NCBI GenBank assembly: GCA_964367585.1
Contig: CAYIYH010000001.1
Span: 372,001-436,000 of the forward strand
Length of the DNA: 64,000 bases
Direction of reading: 5' to 3'
Source of the DNA: CAYJGJ01 sp964367585
Lineage (GTDB): Bacteria > Bacillota > Clostridia > Peptostreptococcales > Anaerovoracaceae
A model generated the notes under the pieces. The model was not told the origin of the DNA. It did no database searches and was given only the letters and a program-made list of their open reading frames with translations. Below, piece after piece: positions 24,754 through 33,367 of this stretch. Position 1 is the first letter of the stretch; each line of letters opens with the position of its first letter. The translations under genes were made by a program, and so were the position numbers.

Positions 24754-26148
24754 CTATTCCTCGAACTCTTTTTTCGTTTCAACTCCTTTTAATACACGTC
24801 TAAATGTAAAATAAAACAAAATTGCTGTGAATATCGCCGCAGATACATCAGCAATCGGTTCTGCCAAAAACACCGCCATAACTTTGTTTTCGAAAAAAAC
24901 TGGCAATATATATATAAGCGGAATCAGCAATATGACTTTTCGCATAATTGCACCAAAAGCAGATTCTTTTGCGCATCCAATGGCAAGAAACGTCATTTGA
25001 TTCGGTATCATAAATCCTTTAGTTATCGTGCCTGCCATATATATTCTCAGTGCAAATTTCGAATACTCAATAAGTGCAGCATCTTCTGTAAACATCCCAG
25101 CAAATACTTGCGGGAAAAACATGATAAATAACCACATCAATGTAGTAAAAACCACCGCCGACATTAATAGAGTTTTATAAACTCTTCTAACCCTGTCAAC
25201 ATTCCCAGCACCAAGGTTATATCCAGTAATTGGCTGTGCGCCCTGCGATAGTCCGTGCAACGGTAACATTACAAGCTGCATTGACGATGTACAAATAGTC
25301 ATTGCACCGACAGCGATATCACCACCATATCTAAGCAACGAAGAGTTGAAACTAATTATTGTTATACTCTCTGTGATTTGCATAATAAACGGAGAAAAAC
25401 CAAGCGCAACGCATGATAAAATGACTTTCATATCGGGACGAAGATTTTTCGTGCGTATTCTGAGGTTACTGTGTCGAGAAAAAAGAAAACTGATAACAAA
25501 AAACGCAGACAACCCTTGTGAGATTACGGTTGCAAGTGCCGCCCCTTTAACTCCCATATTCAGGCCAAAAATAAAAATAGGGTCTAAAATGATATTTGTG
25601 ACTGCACCGAGTAGAATTGCGCACATACTTATTCGAGTAAATCCTTGTGCAGTGATGAAAGAATTCATTCCGAGAGCCATCTGCACAAAAATAGTACCGA
25701 AAGCATATATGTTTAGATAACTTGTCGCATATTCGATTGTATCCTCACTCGCACCGAACAAAAGCAAGAATTCCTCCGAAAAAATCACGGTTATAGGTGT
25801 TAATATCAACGAGATAATAAAGAGGGAAGTGAAACAGTTACCAAGCACTTTTTCTGCGGCATTATTGTCGCCTCCTCCAAGAAAAATCGATGCGCGCGGT
25901 GCACCACCATAGCCGATAAGTGCTGCAAAAGCGGAAATAACAAAAATAATCGGCATACAAATGCCGACTCCTGTCAGTGCTAATGCACCAACATCTTCTA
26001 TACGTCCTATATACATTCTATCTACAAGGTTGTAGAGCATATTGATAAGTTGTGCAGTGATTGTAGGAATAGCCATCCTGAAAAAAAGCCTGCCAATAGG
26101 CGCAGTTGAAAGAAAGCTTCCCTCATTTTTTGAAGTGTTCGATGTCAA
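24754..26148 (-). CDS. MATE family efflux transporter
   Basis: 464 residues, 12 helices, full length. The opening PIGRLFFRMAIPTITAQLIN and the mid-protein PLHGLSQGAQPITGYNLGAG are MATE signatures. It resembles the MepA/DinF-type branch that exports drugs and dyes with sodium or proton counter-flow. The start is TTG at 26148, with GGGAGG nine bases upstream. A truncated relative lies at 36233-36934 on the other strand. Confidence 0.93.
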   Translation of the reverse strand: MTSNTSKNEGSFLSTAPIGRLFFRMAIPTITAQLINMLYNLVDRMYIGRIEDVGALALTGVGICMPIIFVISAFAALIGYGGAPRASIFLGGGDNNAAEKVLGNCFTSLFIISLILTPITVIFSEEFLLLFGASEDTIEYATSYLNIYAFGTIFVQMALGMNSFITAQGFTRISMCAILLGAVTNIILDPIFIFGLNMGVKGAALATVISQGLSAFFVISFLFSRHSNLRIRTKNLRPDMKVILSCVALGFSPFIMQITESITIISFNSSLLRYGGDIAVGAMTICTSSMQLVMLPLHGLSQGAQPITGYNLGAGNVDRVRRVYKTLLMSAVVFTTLMWLFIMFFPQVFAGMFTEDAALIEYSKFALRIYMAGTITKGFMIPNQMTFLAIGCAKESAFGAIMRKVILLIPLIYILPVFFENKVMAVFLAEPIADVSAAIFTAILFYFTFRRVLKGVETKKEFEE

Positions 26149-26190
26149 AATAAAATTCCTCCCTCATGCAATGTTCATATCTTATCGATA

Positions 26191-26721
26191 CTACCTTTTT
26201 TCATAAACTACGTCAACAATTCCATTGTAACTTGTAGTTGATTTTAATTTTAGCTTAGTTTCAAAATCAGTATTAGTAAAAAGCTTTACTCCACCGCCTA
26301 AAATAATAGGTATTATTGACAATGTATATTCATCTATCAACCCAAGTTCATGGAACTGCATAGCAATATTCGCCCCACCACAGAGCCATAAATCTTTGCC
26401 TTCGGATTTTTTTAGTTCTTCTAGTAATTGTACAATATCCTTACTTGTAAAGTTGATTTCTTCTTTATTCGGAATATCTCTATGTGTAAGAATATAACTT
26501 GTTTTTCCTTTATAAGGCCATTCATCAGGTGATAGTTCTGTTACAATCTGATTGTATGTGCTGTAACCCAAAATTACAGTGTCAATAGTTTCAATAAAAT
26601 CAGGGTAACTACCAAAATTTTGTTCATCACTGCCATCACCACCGAGAAAGGAAACACCTCCGTTTTCATCTGCGACAAAACCATCTAAGCTAATAGCTAT
26701 ATATAATTTTAGCTTTCTCAT
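26191..26721 (-). CDS. Dihydrofolate reductase/RibD-C family protein
   Basis: 176 residues. The YyaP/YwjB-like pattern is clear: LYIAISLDGFVADENG at the start, TVILGYSTYNQI, DLWLCGGANIAMQF and LGGGVKLF. The fold is that of RibD reductase and DHFR; the natural substrate of stand-alone members is unknown. AAGGAG precedes the ATG. It is probably a single-gene unit, 42 bases from the MATE gene. Confidence 0.9.
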   Translation of the reverse strand: MRKLKLYIAISLDGFVADENGGVSFLGGDGSDEQNFGSYPDFIETIDTVILGYSTYNQIVTELSPDEWPYKGKTSYILTHRDIPNKEEINFTSKDIVQLLEELKKSEGKDLWLCGGANIAMQFHELGLIDEYTLSIIPIILGGGVKLFTNTDFETKLKLKSTTSYNGIVDVVYEKR

Positions 26722-26764
26722 AATATTCTCCTTATTTTTCAGATTATGCTCATTTTATTTACCG

Positions 26765-27793
26765 TTATCCAAAATAAGCTACTGTATGCCAAAGTTGTTT
26801 TAGATATTGGAATAATTCAGATTGATTACCAATATCAACCCAATCAGATTTATCACAACATGACGCTTCACCTATTAAATAAGCATTGATAACTCCTTTA
26901 TTATTCCCGAAAAAGGTATCTATCCTCTCCGCTAAAGGTCTTATTTTATTACCACGAAACAACTTGTTTATCTCATCAACTCGAATTTCTCTTTTGGGAA
27001 TAAGCTTTAAACTTATATCATATTTATCACATAGTTTTTTAGCTTTTTCTTCAATAAATGTATTTTGATAAGAACTATCTATGTGAAACTCTCTAATATC
27101 AGTTTTAAGGTTAATATCACCGTGTATATGTGTTTCTATATAATGGTCTAAACTTCTTCCTAAAAAAGTCCTTTTTGAATTATGAAACAAAACAGCTAAG
27201 CCCTCTTGTATTGAAGAAGTTGACTGGTTTAATATTTTTGCATTAGTTTGTATATCTTCAAGAATTTTTACAATTATTTCGTCAAAAGTATCACTTGTAC
27301 ATAACCCTTTAGGGTTATTAGAACTATCTCCATACGCAAACGTGCATCTTTCTACAACACTATGACTTAGCACAAAATAACAAGAACCAAAACGTGGTGT
27401 TGCACCGTCTGAGTAATTTAATATATTCAAAGCCCCATATTTAGGACGTTCAAGATAATCTTGTGGATAAGAGTTGAAAAACAACTCTTGTTCCCAATTA
27501 AAACGTTGACCACCTATATACGCTGTATCACCTCCGTTTGTTGTTTTGGTGATAAATTGCCCTTCATATTTTCCGTCATCAAAAAGACTATCCAATATAA
27601 CTTTACCATTTCCACACAATCTGTCTGGGTGAAAATTTAAGGTAATTGGTTTTCCCAGTAGTTCTTCAATTAGGCGTGTTTCGGTAATATCATATTCTTG
27701 ACAAATACTTCTGATATAAAAGATATTTTTAGTGGTATTTTCGATTGTATTTTTTCTTATTTTTTTTATTGCTATTTCCGAATAATTCGTCAT
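26765..27793 (-). CDS. DUF3626 protein
   Basis: 342 residues, no signal peptide or membrane helix. It carries ITLNFHPDRLC, KYGALNILNYSDGATPRFGSC and RCTFAYGDSSNNP, which I recognise as DUF3626 hallmarks. This family is scattered in bacteria and has no known function; its conserved H, D, R and C residues suggest an enzyme. GGAG precedes the ATG. Its neighbours do not form an obvious pathway. Confidence 0.75.
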   Translation of the reverse strand: MTNYSEIAIKKIRKNTIENTTKNIFYIRSICQEYDITETRLIEELLGKPITLNFHPDRLCGNGKVILDSLFDDGKYEGQFITKTTNGGDTAYIGGQRFNWEQELFFNSYPQDYLERPKYGALNILNYSDGATPRFGSCYFVLSHSVVERCTFAYGDSSNNPKGLCTSDTFDEIIVKILEDIQTNAKILNQSTSSIQEGLAVLFHNSKRTFLGRSLDHYIETHIHGDINLKTDIREFHIDSSYQNTFIEEKAKKLCDKYDISLKLIPKREIRVDEINKLFRGNKIRPLAERIDTFFGNNKGVINAYLIGEASCCDKSDWVDIGNQSELFQYLKQLWHTVAYFG

Positions 27794-27878
27794 AATCTTA
27801 ACTCCATACTATCGTGTTATATAAATAACCTACCCTTGCTCATACCGCGACATTGGTGAAACGTTCGCCAACCGTACC

Positions 27879-28445
27879 CTAAACTATGTTTGTTCTGTTT
27901 TCTTTACGCTCCGGTGCAGGCATATTCATACAACCATACCCTGCTGCAATGGCAATAATAGGTGAATGACCCGCAGGTATTCCAAGTGATTTTAGAGCTT
28001 CGTGCTCAGGGTTCACTTTAAAAAGCTCCATCGCAAGTCCAACAATGCAAGTATCGATATTAAAAGATTTTGCAGCGATGCAGATGTTTTGTGCGACAAT
28101 TCCGGTGTCAATTTTTGTGTAATGTTCGTCGGGGTTATCTGCTGATATGATAAAAACTGCCGGTGCATTGTAAAAAATATTTATTTCAGAACCCGCTGCA
28201 AACCGTGCTTTTAACCGCTCTTTTGTATCGCTGTCGAGGCAATCGTTGGCCGCACGATACAGTGCGGTTATAGCCTCACTTTTTGTAACAAGTGTTATGT
28301 GACATTCTTGTAGGTTCATCGCACTCGGAGCCCACTCAGCGGCTTTTAAGATATCCTGCATTTGTTCCATAGGCGGCAATTCCCCTTTAAACGCACGCAT
28401 ACTGCGCCGATTTAAAATGTTATTCATAGTTTCGTTAGTATTCAT
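27879..28445 (-). CDS. Nitroreductase family protein
   Basis: 188 residues. Near the N-terminus, NRRSMRAFKGELPPMEQM is the FMN phosphate-binding motif; AAEWAPSAMNLQECHI and AAKSFNIDTCIVGLAM complete the pattern. It is an FMN-dependent NAD(P)H oxidoreductase; the substrate (nitro compounds, quinones or flavin) cannot be told. AAAGGAG precedes the ATG. Confidence 0.9.
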   Translation of the reverse strand: MNTNETMNNILNRRSMRAFKGELPPMEQMQDILKAAEWAPSAMNLQECHITLVTKSEAITALYRAANDCLDSDTKERLKARFAAGSEINIFYNAPAVFIISADNPDEHYTKIDTGIVAQNICIAAKSFNIDTCIVGLAMELFKVNPEHEALKSLGIPAGHSPIIAIAAGYGCMNMPAPERKENRTNIV

Positions 28446-28601
28446 TATTTTTCTCCTTTGTCATTTTGAAATTCCAGCACTAGCTTTATTTCAAGCAAAT
28501 TTTGATGACTATTTTTTTCTTACTGATACAATACTAGCATTTAAGAAATATGTAGTCAATAACACTCTTTACCTCTTTTCATGAACTACGTCGCTGGCAT
28601 T

Positions 28602-29537
28602 TTATCTTTCCTTGCGCCTCAGATCCCCGGGAGTAAACCCTGTGTGTCTTTTAAAACACTCGATATAATAACTGGTGCTACTAAATCCGACTTCTAATGC
28701 AATTTCAGTTATATTTAACCCTGTAGTTTGCAAGAGGACAATGCTCTCATTTATTCTATACGAAATCAGATATTCAAATGGTGAAATATTAATTACACGT
28801 TTAAAACTGCGACAACACTCCGCTTTGCTGATGTTATTTACATTTGCCAAATCAGATAGTGTAATTTTTTCCATATAATTCTTTCTCATATATATGATCA
28901 TGTTCCTAACACGAATCTCATCTTCTTTTTTATATGAAACACTTCTTTTTGTTGCACTCGCTGTATTTGTTATTAGCGAAAAAACTATATTATGTATCGA
29001 TTTATAATTCCCAAATGCATCTGCCCTAATATTTTCTTTTGATGAAGAGTATATATCCTTTAGAGTGTCTAGTATATCACATTGCCATGAAGTAGAAGTG
29101 GTTAACAATATAGAGTTCAATTCCTGTGCAGTAAAAAATGGGAGTAAATATTGAGTATATATATAGTTTTCTTTTGAGACAAAAATATTTGTCCCAACAT
29201 TAATCGAAACATATACGCAATCATACGGTTCAATTTTGTAAACTCCATGTATACACCCCGAATTAATAAACAATCCGTCACCCTTAGTGATTTCATAGTT
29301 ATTGTTGTTTACCATAAATCTTGCTTTTCCCTCAAGCACATAAAGAAGTTGAATTTCTTTATGCCAATGCGGTGGCGTGTGCTGGTAAATTAATTTTGAA
29401 AGTTGTGTCGCATACGTGGCAATAGGAAAGTCGGGTGTACCATGAAACATCATATCTTCCATGTCTGTATTGGTATCGAAAATCTCAAACCCCTCGGGAT
29501 TATAAAACCGCTCGTATTTTTTCAGCTTTTCCTTCAT
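28602..29537 (-). CDS. AraC family regulator with cupin sensor
   Basis: 311 residues. The N-terminal cupin (about 45-140) has TPPHWHKEIQLLYVLEGKARF and GDGLFINSGCIHGVY. The C-terminal AraC DNA-binding region (about 210-308) has two HTH units, ITLSDLANVNNISKAECCRSF and ITEIALEVGFSSTSYYIEC. It is likely an activator of a sugar or carbon-source operon. No target operon is adjacent; the nitroreductase follows on the same strand and a PLP enzyme lies divergently. No clear ribosome site precedes the ATG. Confidence 0.93.
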   Translation of the reverse strand: MKEKLKKYERFYNPEGFEIFDTNTDMEDMMFHGTPDFPIATYATQLSKLIYQHTPPHWHKEIQLLYVLEGKARFMVNNNNYEITKGDGLFINSGCIHGVYKIEPYDCVYVSINVGTNIFVSKENYIYTQYLLPFFTAQELNSILLTTSTSWQCDILDTLKDIYSSSKENIRADAFGNYKSIHNIVFSLITNTASATKRSVSYKKEDEIRVRNMIIYMRKNYMEKITLSDLANVNNISKAECCRSFKRVINISPFEYLISYRINESIVLLQTTGLNITEIALEVGFSSTSYYIECFKRHTGFTPGDLRRKER

Positions 29538-29897
29538 ATTTATTTACCAAACACTAATTATACAAGCACATTGTATCCTTAGTTCGACTTAAAGTATTTA
29601 ATAATAATATTATTATTTTAATATTATCAAGCATACTTAATCACAACAAACACTTAAAATTCAATCTTTTTAATACTAATCATTATACATCCATTTTATA
29701 ATTAGTCAATATTTTTATACTATTTATTAATATATTGATAGAAACTATCTTTAAGTTGAAATATAATTAATATACAACCAATTCACGGGGCAATCATGGA
29801 TACTTACCGAGACACCGACATACGCGAAATCATTAGCCTCGGCTTAAAATAAGTAATAATAACTACAACCCAACTAAAAAGAGAATAGGAGATTAAT
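29538..29897. other. Divergent intergenic region between the AraC gene and the PLP enzyme gene
   Basis: 360 bases, very AT-rich. It contains a perfect 18-base AT palindrome (29600-29617, AATAATAATATTATTATT) about 65 bases upstream of the AraC gene, and near its right end a short 18-codon reading frame (listed separately). No other gene is visible. Confidence 0.55.
29796..29852 (+). other. 18-codon reading frame, leader peptide or gene stub
   Basis: ATG to TAA encodes MDTYRDTDIREIISLGLK, preceded by GGGG at a plausible ribosome-site distance. It lies 45 bases before the PLP enzyme gene. It may be a translated leader or the left-over start of a lost gene. Local base use is more GC-rich than the surrounding AT-rich spacer. 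Confidence 0.3.
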
Positions 29898-30968
29898 ATG
29901 TACAAAAAGGAAATGAAATCAGAAATAATGGAGAAAATAAGTTCGTATCCGCGTTTCCCTCTAGCTTTGCTTCCAACGCCGATGCAATCTTTAGAAAATC
30001 TTTCAGCATCTTTGAGCGATGTTGAAGTTTGGATGAAGCGTGATGACTTGACAGGGCTCGAAGGCGGTGGCAACAAAACTAGAAAACTAGAATTCCTAAT
30101 CGCTGATGCAAAAAATAAGGGAGCAGATACGCTTGCAACAATAGGTGCTATTCAATCAAACCACACGAGACAAACGGCAGCATCGGCAGCCAAGGCAGGC
30201 ATGAAGTGTGCTTTGCTGCATTTTAAATGGACAAAAGATGCAGGAGAAATGTACCGCAAGGTGGGAAACATATTATATAGTAGTATATTTGGAGCAGATT
30301 TATATGTTGACAACAAAGAAAGGCCTATCGAAGATCAAGGTCCGCTAAGCGAGTTTGGAGAATATTTAGAATCAAAAGGACAAAAGCCCTACTTAATTAC
30401 AGGAGGGGCATCTGAAAACGAGCTCGGATGTTTAGGATATATGGTTTGCGCAGTAGAAATAATGGAACAATGTGATGCGCTAGGCTTTGAATTTGATTAT
30501 ATAGTTCATTGCACGGGAAGCAGTAGTACACAAGCAGGCTTAGTCGCGGGGCTTGCGGCAATGGGCTCAAAAACCAAAGTAGTTGGAATTCCCGATGATG
30601 AAGAGACTATTATCAAAAAAGTTCGTGTAGAAGAATTGTCAAATAATACATTGAAAATGTTAAACATTCAAGCAAGTGTATCACAAGACGACTTTGATAT
30701 TATCGCTTGTGATACAAGTCATTACGGTGAATCCGATGCTACCACATTCGAGGGAATAAAAGAATTTGCTCGAATGGAAGGCATCATAGTAGATCCTGTA
30801 TACGAGGGAAATGCGCTGCGTGGACTCAAAGAACTAACTAGAGCGGGCCACTTTGAAAAAGGAAGCAAAATCTTATTGATGCACCTCGGTGGCACACCTG
30901 CTGTCCATGCATACGCAAATCAATTTGATGAGATTACTCTTTTGGAAGATTTCAAACCTACTTGTTAA
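29898..30968 (+). CDS. D-cysteine desulfhydrase / ACC deaminase family PLP enzyme
   Basis: 356 residues. The PLP lysine is in GLEGGGNKTRKLEFLI, and AIQSNHTRQTAASAAKAGM, TGGASENELGCLGY and GSSSTQAGLVAG are family signatures. The group covers D-cysteine desulfhydrase (D-cysteine to pyruvate, H2S and ammonia) and true ACC deaminase; without a structure-based residue check I favour the former, which is usual in anaerobes. AGGAG precedes the ATG. It is the first plus-strand gene of the window. Confidence 0.9.
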   Translation: MYKKEMKSEIMEKISSYPRFPLALLPTPMQSLENLSASLSDVEVWMKRDDLTGLEGGGNKTRKLEFLIADAKNKGADTLATIGAIQSNHTRQTAASAAKAGMKCALLHFKWTKDAGEMYRKVGNILYSSIFGADLYVDNKERPIEDQGPLSEFGEYLESKGQKPYLITGGASENELGCLGYMVCAVEIMEQCDALGFEFDYIVHCTGSSSTQAGLVAGLAAMGSKTKVVGIPDDEETIIKKVRVEELSNNTLKMLNIQASVSQDDFDIIACDTSHYGESDATTFEGIKEFARMEGIIVDPVYEGNALRGLKELTRAGHFEKGSKILLMHLGGTPAVHAYANQFDEITLLEDFKPTC

Positions 30969-30981
30969 AAATAATTTTTCA

Positions 30982-31491
30982 TCATGATCTTTTGCGAGTA
31001 AAAACTATTCCAATAATAGCTCCTAGAAAAAGAATTGGTGATATTCGCACAAACACCCATGAAAACGCATGGAATAGCACTTTAAATACTGACATTTCAG
31101 GGGCATTATAGTCCCATCTTAAATCTATGGAATCAAATATTCCAATTGTAATAAATATCATTACTACGGTTAGCGCAAATAAGATGAATATCAAATGAAG
31201 CATTTTTCGTTTCATGACAGCTTTTTGCGCTAGCTGCAAGTTAATAACCTCTAATTTTTCCGAAATTACTTTTATTTCATTGTCGTCTATCTCAGCGATG
31301 GTTTCTCCGAGCAATGTACTTACTGGGACTTCAAGATTTTCCGATATAGTTAGTAACATCTCTGAGTCGGGAACAGATAATCCTTTTTCCCATTTGGAAA
31401 CTGTTTGTCTAACTACGTTTAGCTTGACCGCAAGCTCTTCTTGTGAAAGTCCTTTTGATTTTCTTATTACTTTAATATTTTCGTTTAACAT
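30982..31491 (-). CDS. XRE regulator with two membrane helices
   Basis: 169 residues. The N-terminal HTH (about 3-60) is IRKSKGLSQEELAVKLNVVR then QTVSKWEKGLSVPD. Helices at about 97-117 and 137-162 tether it to the membrane. It is convergent with the PLP enzyme gene, 14 bases away, and monocistronic. The target is unknown. AAGGAGG precedes the ATG. Confidence 0.88.
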   Translation of the reverse strand: MLNENIKVIRKSKGLSQEELAVKLNVVRQTVSKWEKGLSVPDSEMLLTISENLEVPVSTLLGETIAEIDDNEIKVISEKLEVINLQLAQKAVMKRKMLHLIFILFALTVVMIFITIGIFDSIDLRWDYNAPEMSVFKVLFHAFSWVFVRISPILFLGAIIGIVFTRKRS

Positions 31492-31584
31492 AGCAAATAC
31501 CTCCTTTTGCTTATGCTTAAACTATAGTCAAAAACTACCTGCGCAACAAGCAACGCGTATTAACATTATCATAATTTCTAGTCT

Positions 31585-31650
31585 TTATAGTCCCACCATT
31601 TCAATCTTCTTTCCTATACCCGGAATATTTTTTAAATCATTGTAATTCAT
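31585..31650 (-). pseudogene. Stub of a helix-hairpin-helix protein
   Basis: A GGAG-led ATG at 31650 opens 21 codons reading MNYNDLKNIPGIGKKIEMVGL before a TAA. LKNIPGIGKK is a helix-hairpin-helix motif like that opening Cdd1/pathogenicity-locus-type proteins. The remainder is missing. It is too short to be functional as it stands, so I call it a truncated remnant. Confidence 0.45.
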
Positions 31651-31835
31651 TTTATATTCTCCAGTGAATTCATATAAATTGCATTATATTTGAAGTATTT
31701 CATGTCTTTGATAGTCTCTCCGCTACTTTTTTAAAAATCTACGTACTCTCCATTAGTTAATTATATCATAAATGAAAAATAAAAAGTAAAATCAAATGTA
31801 TTTTTTGATTAATTTAACAAATTTCAATTTTACTA

Positions 31836-31865
31836 TTGACAATAGTGTGTGTCATACAGTATAAT
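31836..31865 (+). promoter_or_regulatory. Promoter of the padR operon
   Basis: TTGACA (31836-31841), 18-base spacer, TATAAT (31860-31865): a near-consensus vegetative promoter 50 bases before the padR ATG. It lies in a 423-base spacer that otherwise holds only the HhH stub. Confidence 0.75.
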
Positions 31866-31914
31866 ACATGCAACAGCATAAAGAATGAATGACTAAGAAA
31901 GGAATAATTTTAAT

Positions 31915-32268
31915 ATGAATGCAAAAGAAATTATATCGGGCTTAATGCTTGAACTCCGCAGAGGAAGCCTTACTATTTTAGTTTTAAGTCAGTTAAAAGA
32001 ACCAACTTATGGATATAAGCTAGTTAAAACTTTAGAAGAAAATGGAATTCCAATTGAAGGCAACACGCTATACCCTTTAATGCGAAGATTAGAAGCTCAA
32101 GGGTTACTCGAAAGCAAGTGGGAAGTTACTGAAGCGAAACCGAGAAAATACTATATTATAACCCCTATGGGAACAGAAGTTTTGGGGAAAATGAAAATTC
32201 ACTGGGAAAGCTATTCAAACAACATAAACAATTTATTAAAAGGAGATATGAATAATGGAAAAGAATAA
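31915..32268 (+). CDS. PadR family transcriptional regulator
   Basis: 117 residues. The winged helix pattern LRRGSLTILVLSQLKEPTYG, LEENGIPIEGNTLYPLMRRL and WEVTEAKPRKYYIIT identifies the short PadR (subfamily 2) type. It probably represses its own operon. The stop overlaps the next gene by 14 bases, the standard PadR/HAAS arrangement. AAAGGAA precedes the ATG. Confidence 0.93.
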   Translation: MNAKEIISGLMLELRRGSLTILVLSQLKEPTYGYKLVKTLEENGIPIEGNTLYPLMRRLEAQGLLESKWEVTEAKPRKYYIITPMGTEVLGKMKIHWESYSNNINNLLKGDMNNGKE

Positions 32269-33226
32269 TGATTTAATTGAAAGATATTTATATGCAGTTT
32301 CAAAACACCTACCCTATAGACAAAAGAAAGATATAATAAACGAACTTCGTTCAATTATAGATGATATGCTTGATGAAAGATGTGATGACATAGTTCCTAG
32401 TGAAAAAGATGTAAGAGTAGTTTTAGCTGAACTAGGCACCCCAGAAGAAATAGGTGTTCAATATGGGCTAGGAAAGCAAAAATCACTTATTAGTGGCGTT
32501 TATCTTATTAAATACATGGCCTTTTTAAAAATTATTTTGCTGGCAGTAGTACTAGGATTTTCGCTTTCTACTGCAATAAATATATTGGTTAATAATGTAA
32601 GTGCTGTATCAGGAATATTCAGTTTGTTTGGTGATATTTTTTCAGTTGGGCTATCATTAATCGGAGCGATGACTATTGTTTTTGTGATTTTAGAGAGAAA
32701 GTCATTTGATTTAAAAGAATTTCAAAGTGATACTCTGCCTCCTGTACCAAAGAAAAAAGAAAGAATAAGCTTGGTTGAAAGTGTTATTACGATAGTTGCA
32801 ACTATCGTCGTTACTATTATTTTCTTAGTTTCACCTCAAATATTAGCTGTTGGATTTACTGAATTTGATGATGTTATTCCCGTATTAAACGTAGATTTTA
32901 TTAGAAATACTTGGTATATTATTTTGCTAATTGGAGTTGTAGGTGTCTTTGATAGTGTTATTAAAATAGTAGATGGGCGATATACAAAAAGAGTTATGAT
33001 AGTAAGCATCATAACCAATTGTATTTCGATAGCCGGATTCTTGTACATATTTAATGGAAATAACATTATTACAGATGAATTTATCGACTTTGCTATGAAA
33101 AGCGATATTTCGATAAGTTACATTAACTTTTTCCCGTTTATAATCGCAGTATTAATTCTAATTGACACAGCAACCACTATTTATAGAACGCTAAAAGTAG
33201 AAAAAGATAACTTACAACTATCCTAA
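32255..33226 (+). CDS. HAAS (DUF1700-like) domain membrane protein
   Basis: 323 residues. The N-terminal HAAS domain (about 5-75) reads ERYLYAVSKHLPYRQKKDI, ending LGTPEEIGVQYG. About seven helices follow (first at about 90-112, last near 285-305). Such proteins are nearly always coupled to PadR regulators and are thought to help signal membrane or envelope stress. AAAGGAG is inside the padR tail, and the overlap indicates coupled translation. Confidence 0.85.
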   Translation: MEKNNDLIERYLYAVSKHLPYRQKKDIINELRSIIDDMLDERCDDIVPSEKDVRVVLAELGTPEEIGVQYGLGKQKSLISGVYLIKYMAFLKIILLAVVLGFSLSTAINILVNNVSAVSGIFSLFGDIFSVGLSLIGAMTIVFVILERKSFDLKEFQSDTLPPVPKKKERISLVESVITIVATIVVTIIFLVSPQILAVGFTEFDDVIPVLNVDFIRNTWYIILLIGVVGVFDSVIKIVDGRYTKRVMIVSIITNCISIAGFLYIFNGNNIITDEFIDFAMKSDISISYINFFPFIIAVLILIDTATTIYRTLKVEKDNLQLS

Positions 33227-33289
33227 TTTTTCTTCACTAGAAATCTACATAGGTATTACTTTTATCAAGAACACAAATTAATCTTATAT

Positions 33290-33315
33290 AGTAGAAAAGT
33301 ATTGACTTTTCTGCT
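33290..33315. promoter_or_regulatory. Dyad upstream of the sugar kinase gene
   Basis: AGTAGAAAAG (33290-33299) and CTTTTCTGCT (33306-33315) pair with a single mismatch across a six-base loop. With no T-run after it, the dyad may be an operator for the kinase-aldolase operon or a weak end signal for the HAAS gene. Confidence 0.4.
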
Positions 33316-33367
33316 ACAAAATACCATGCTTATTAAATAGAACAAATACATAGGAGTATGATGTAAT

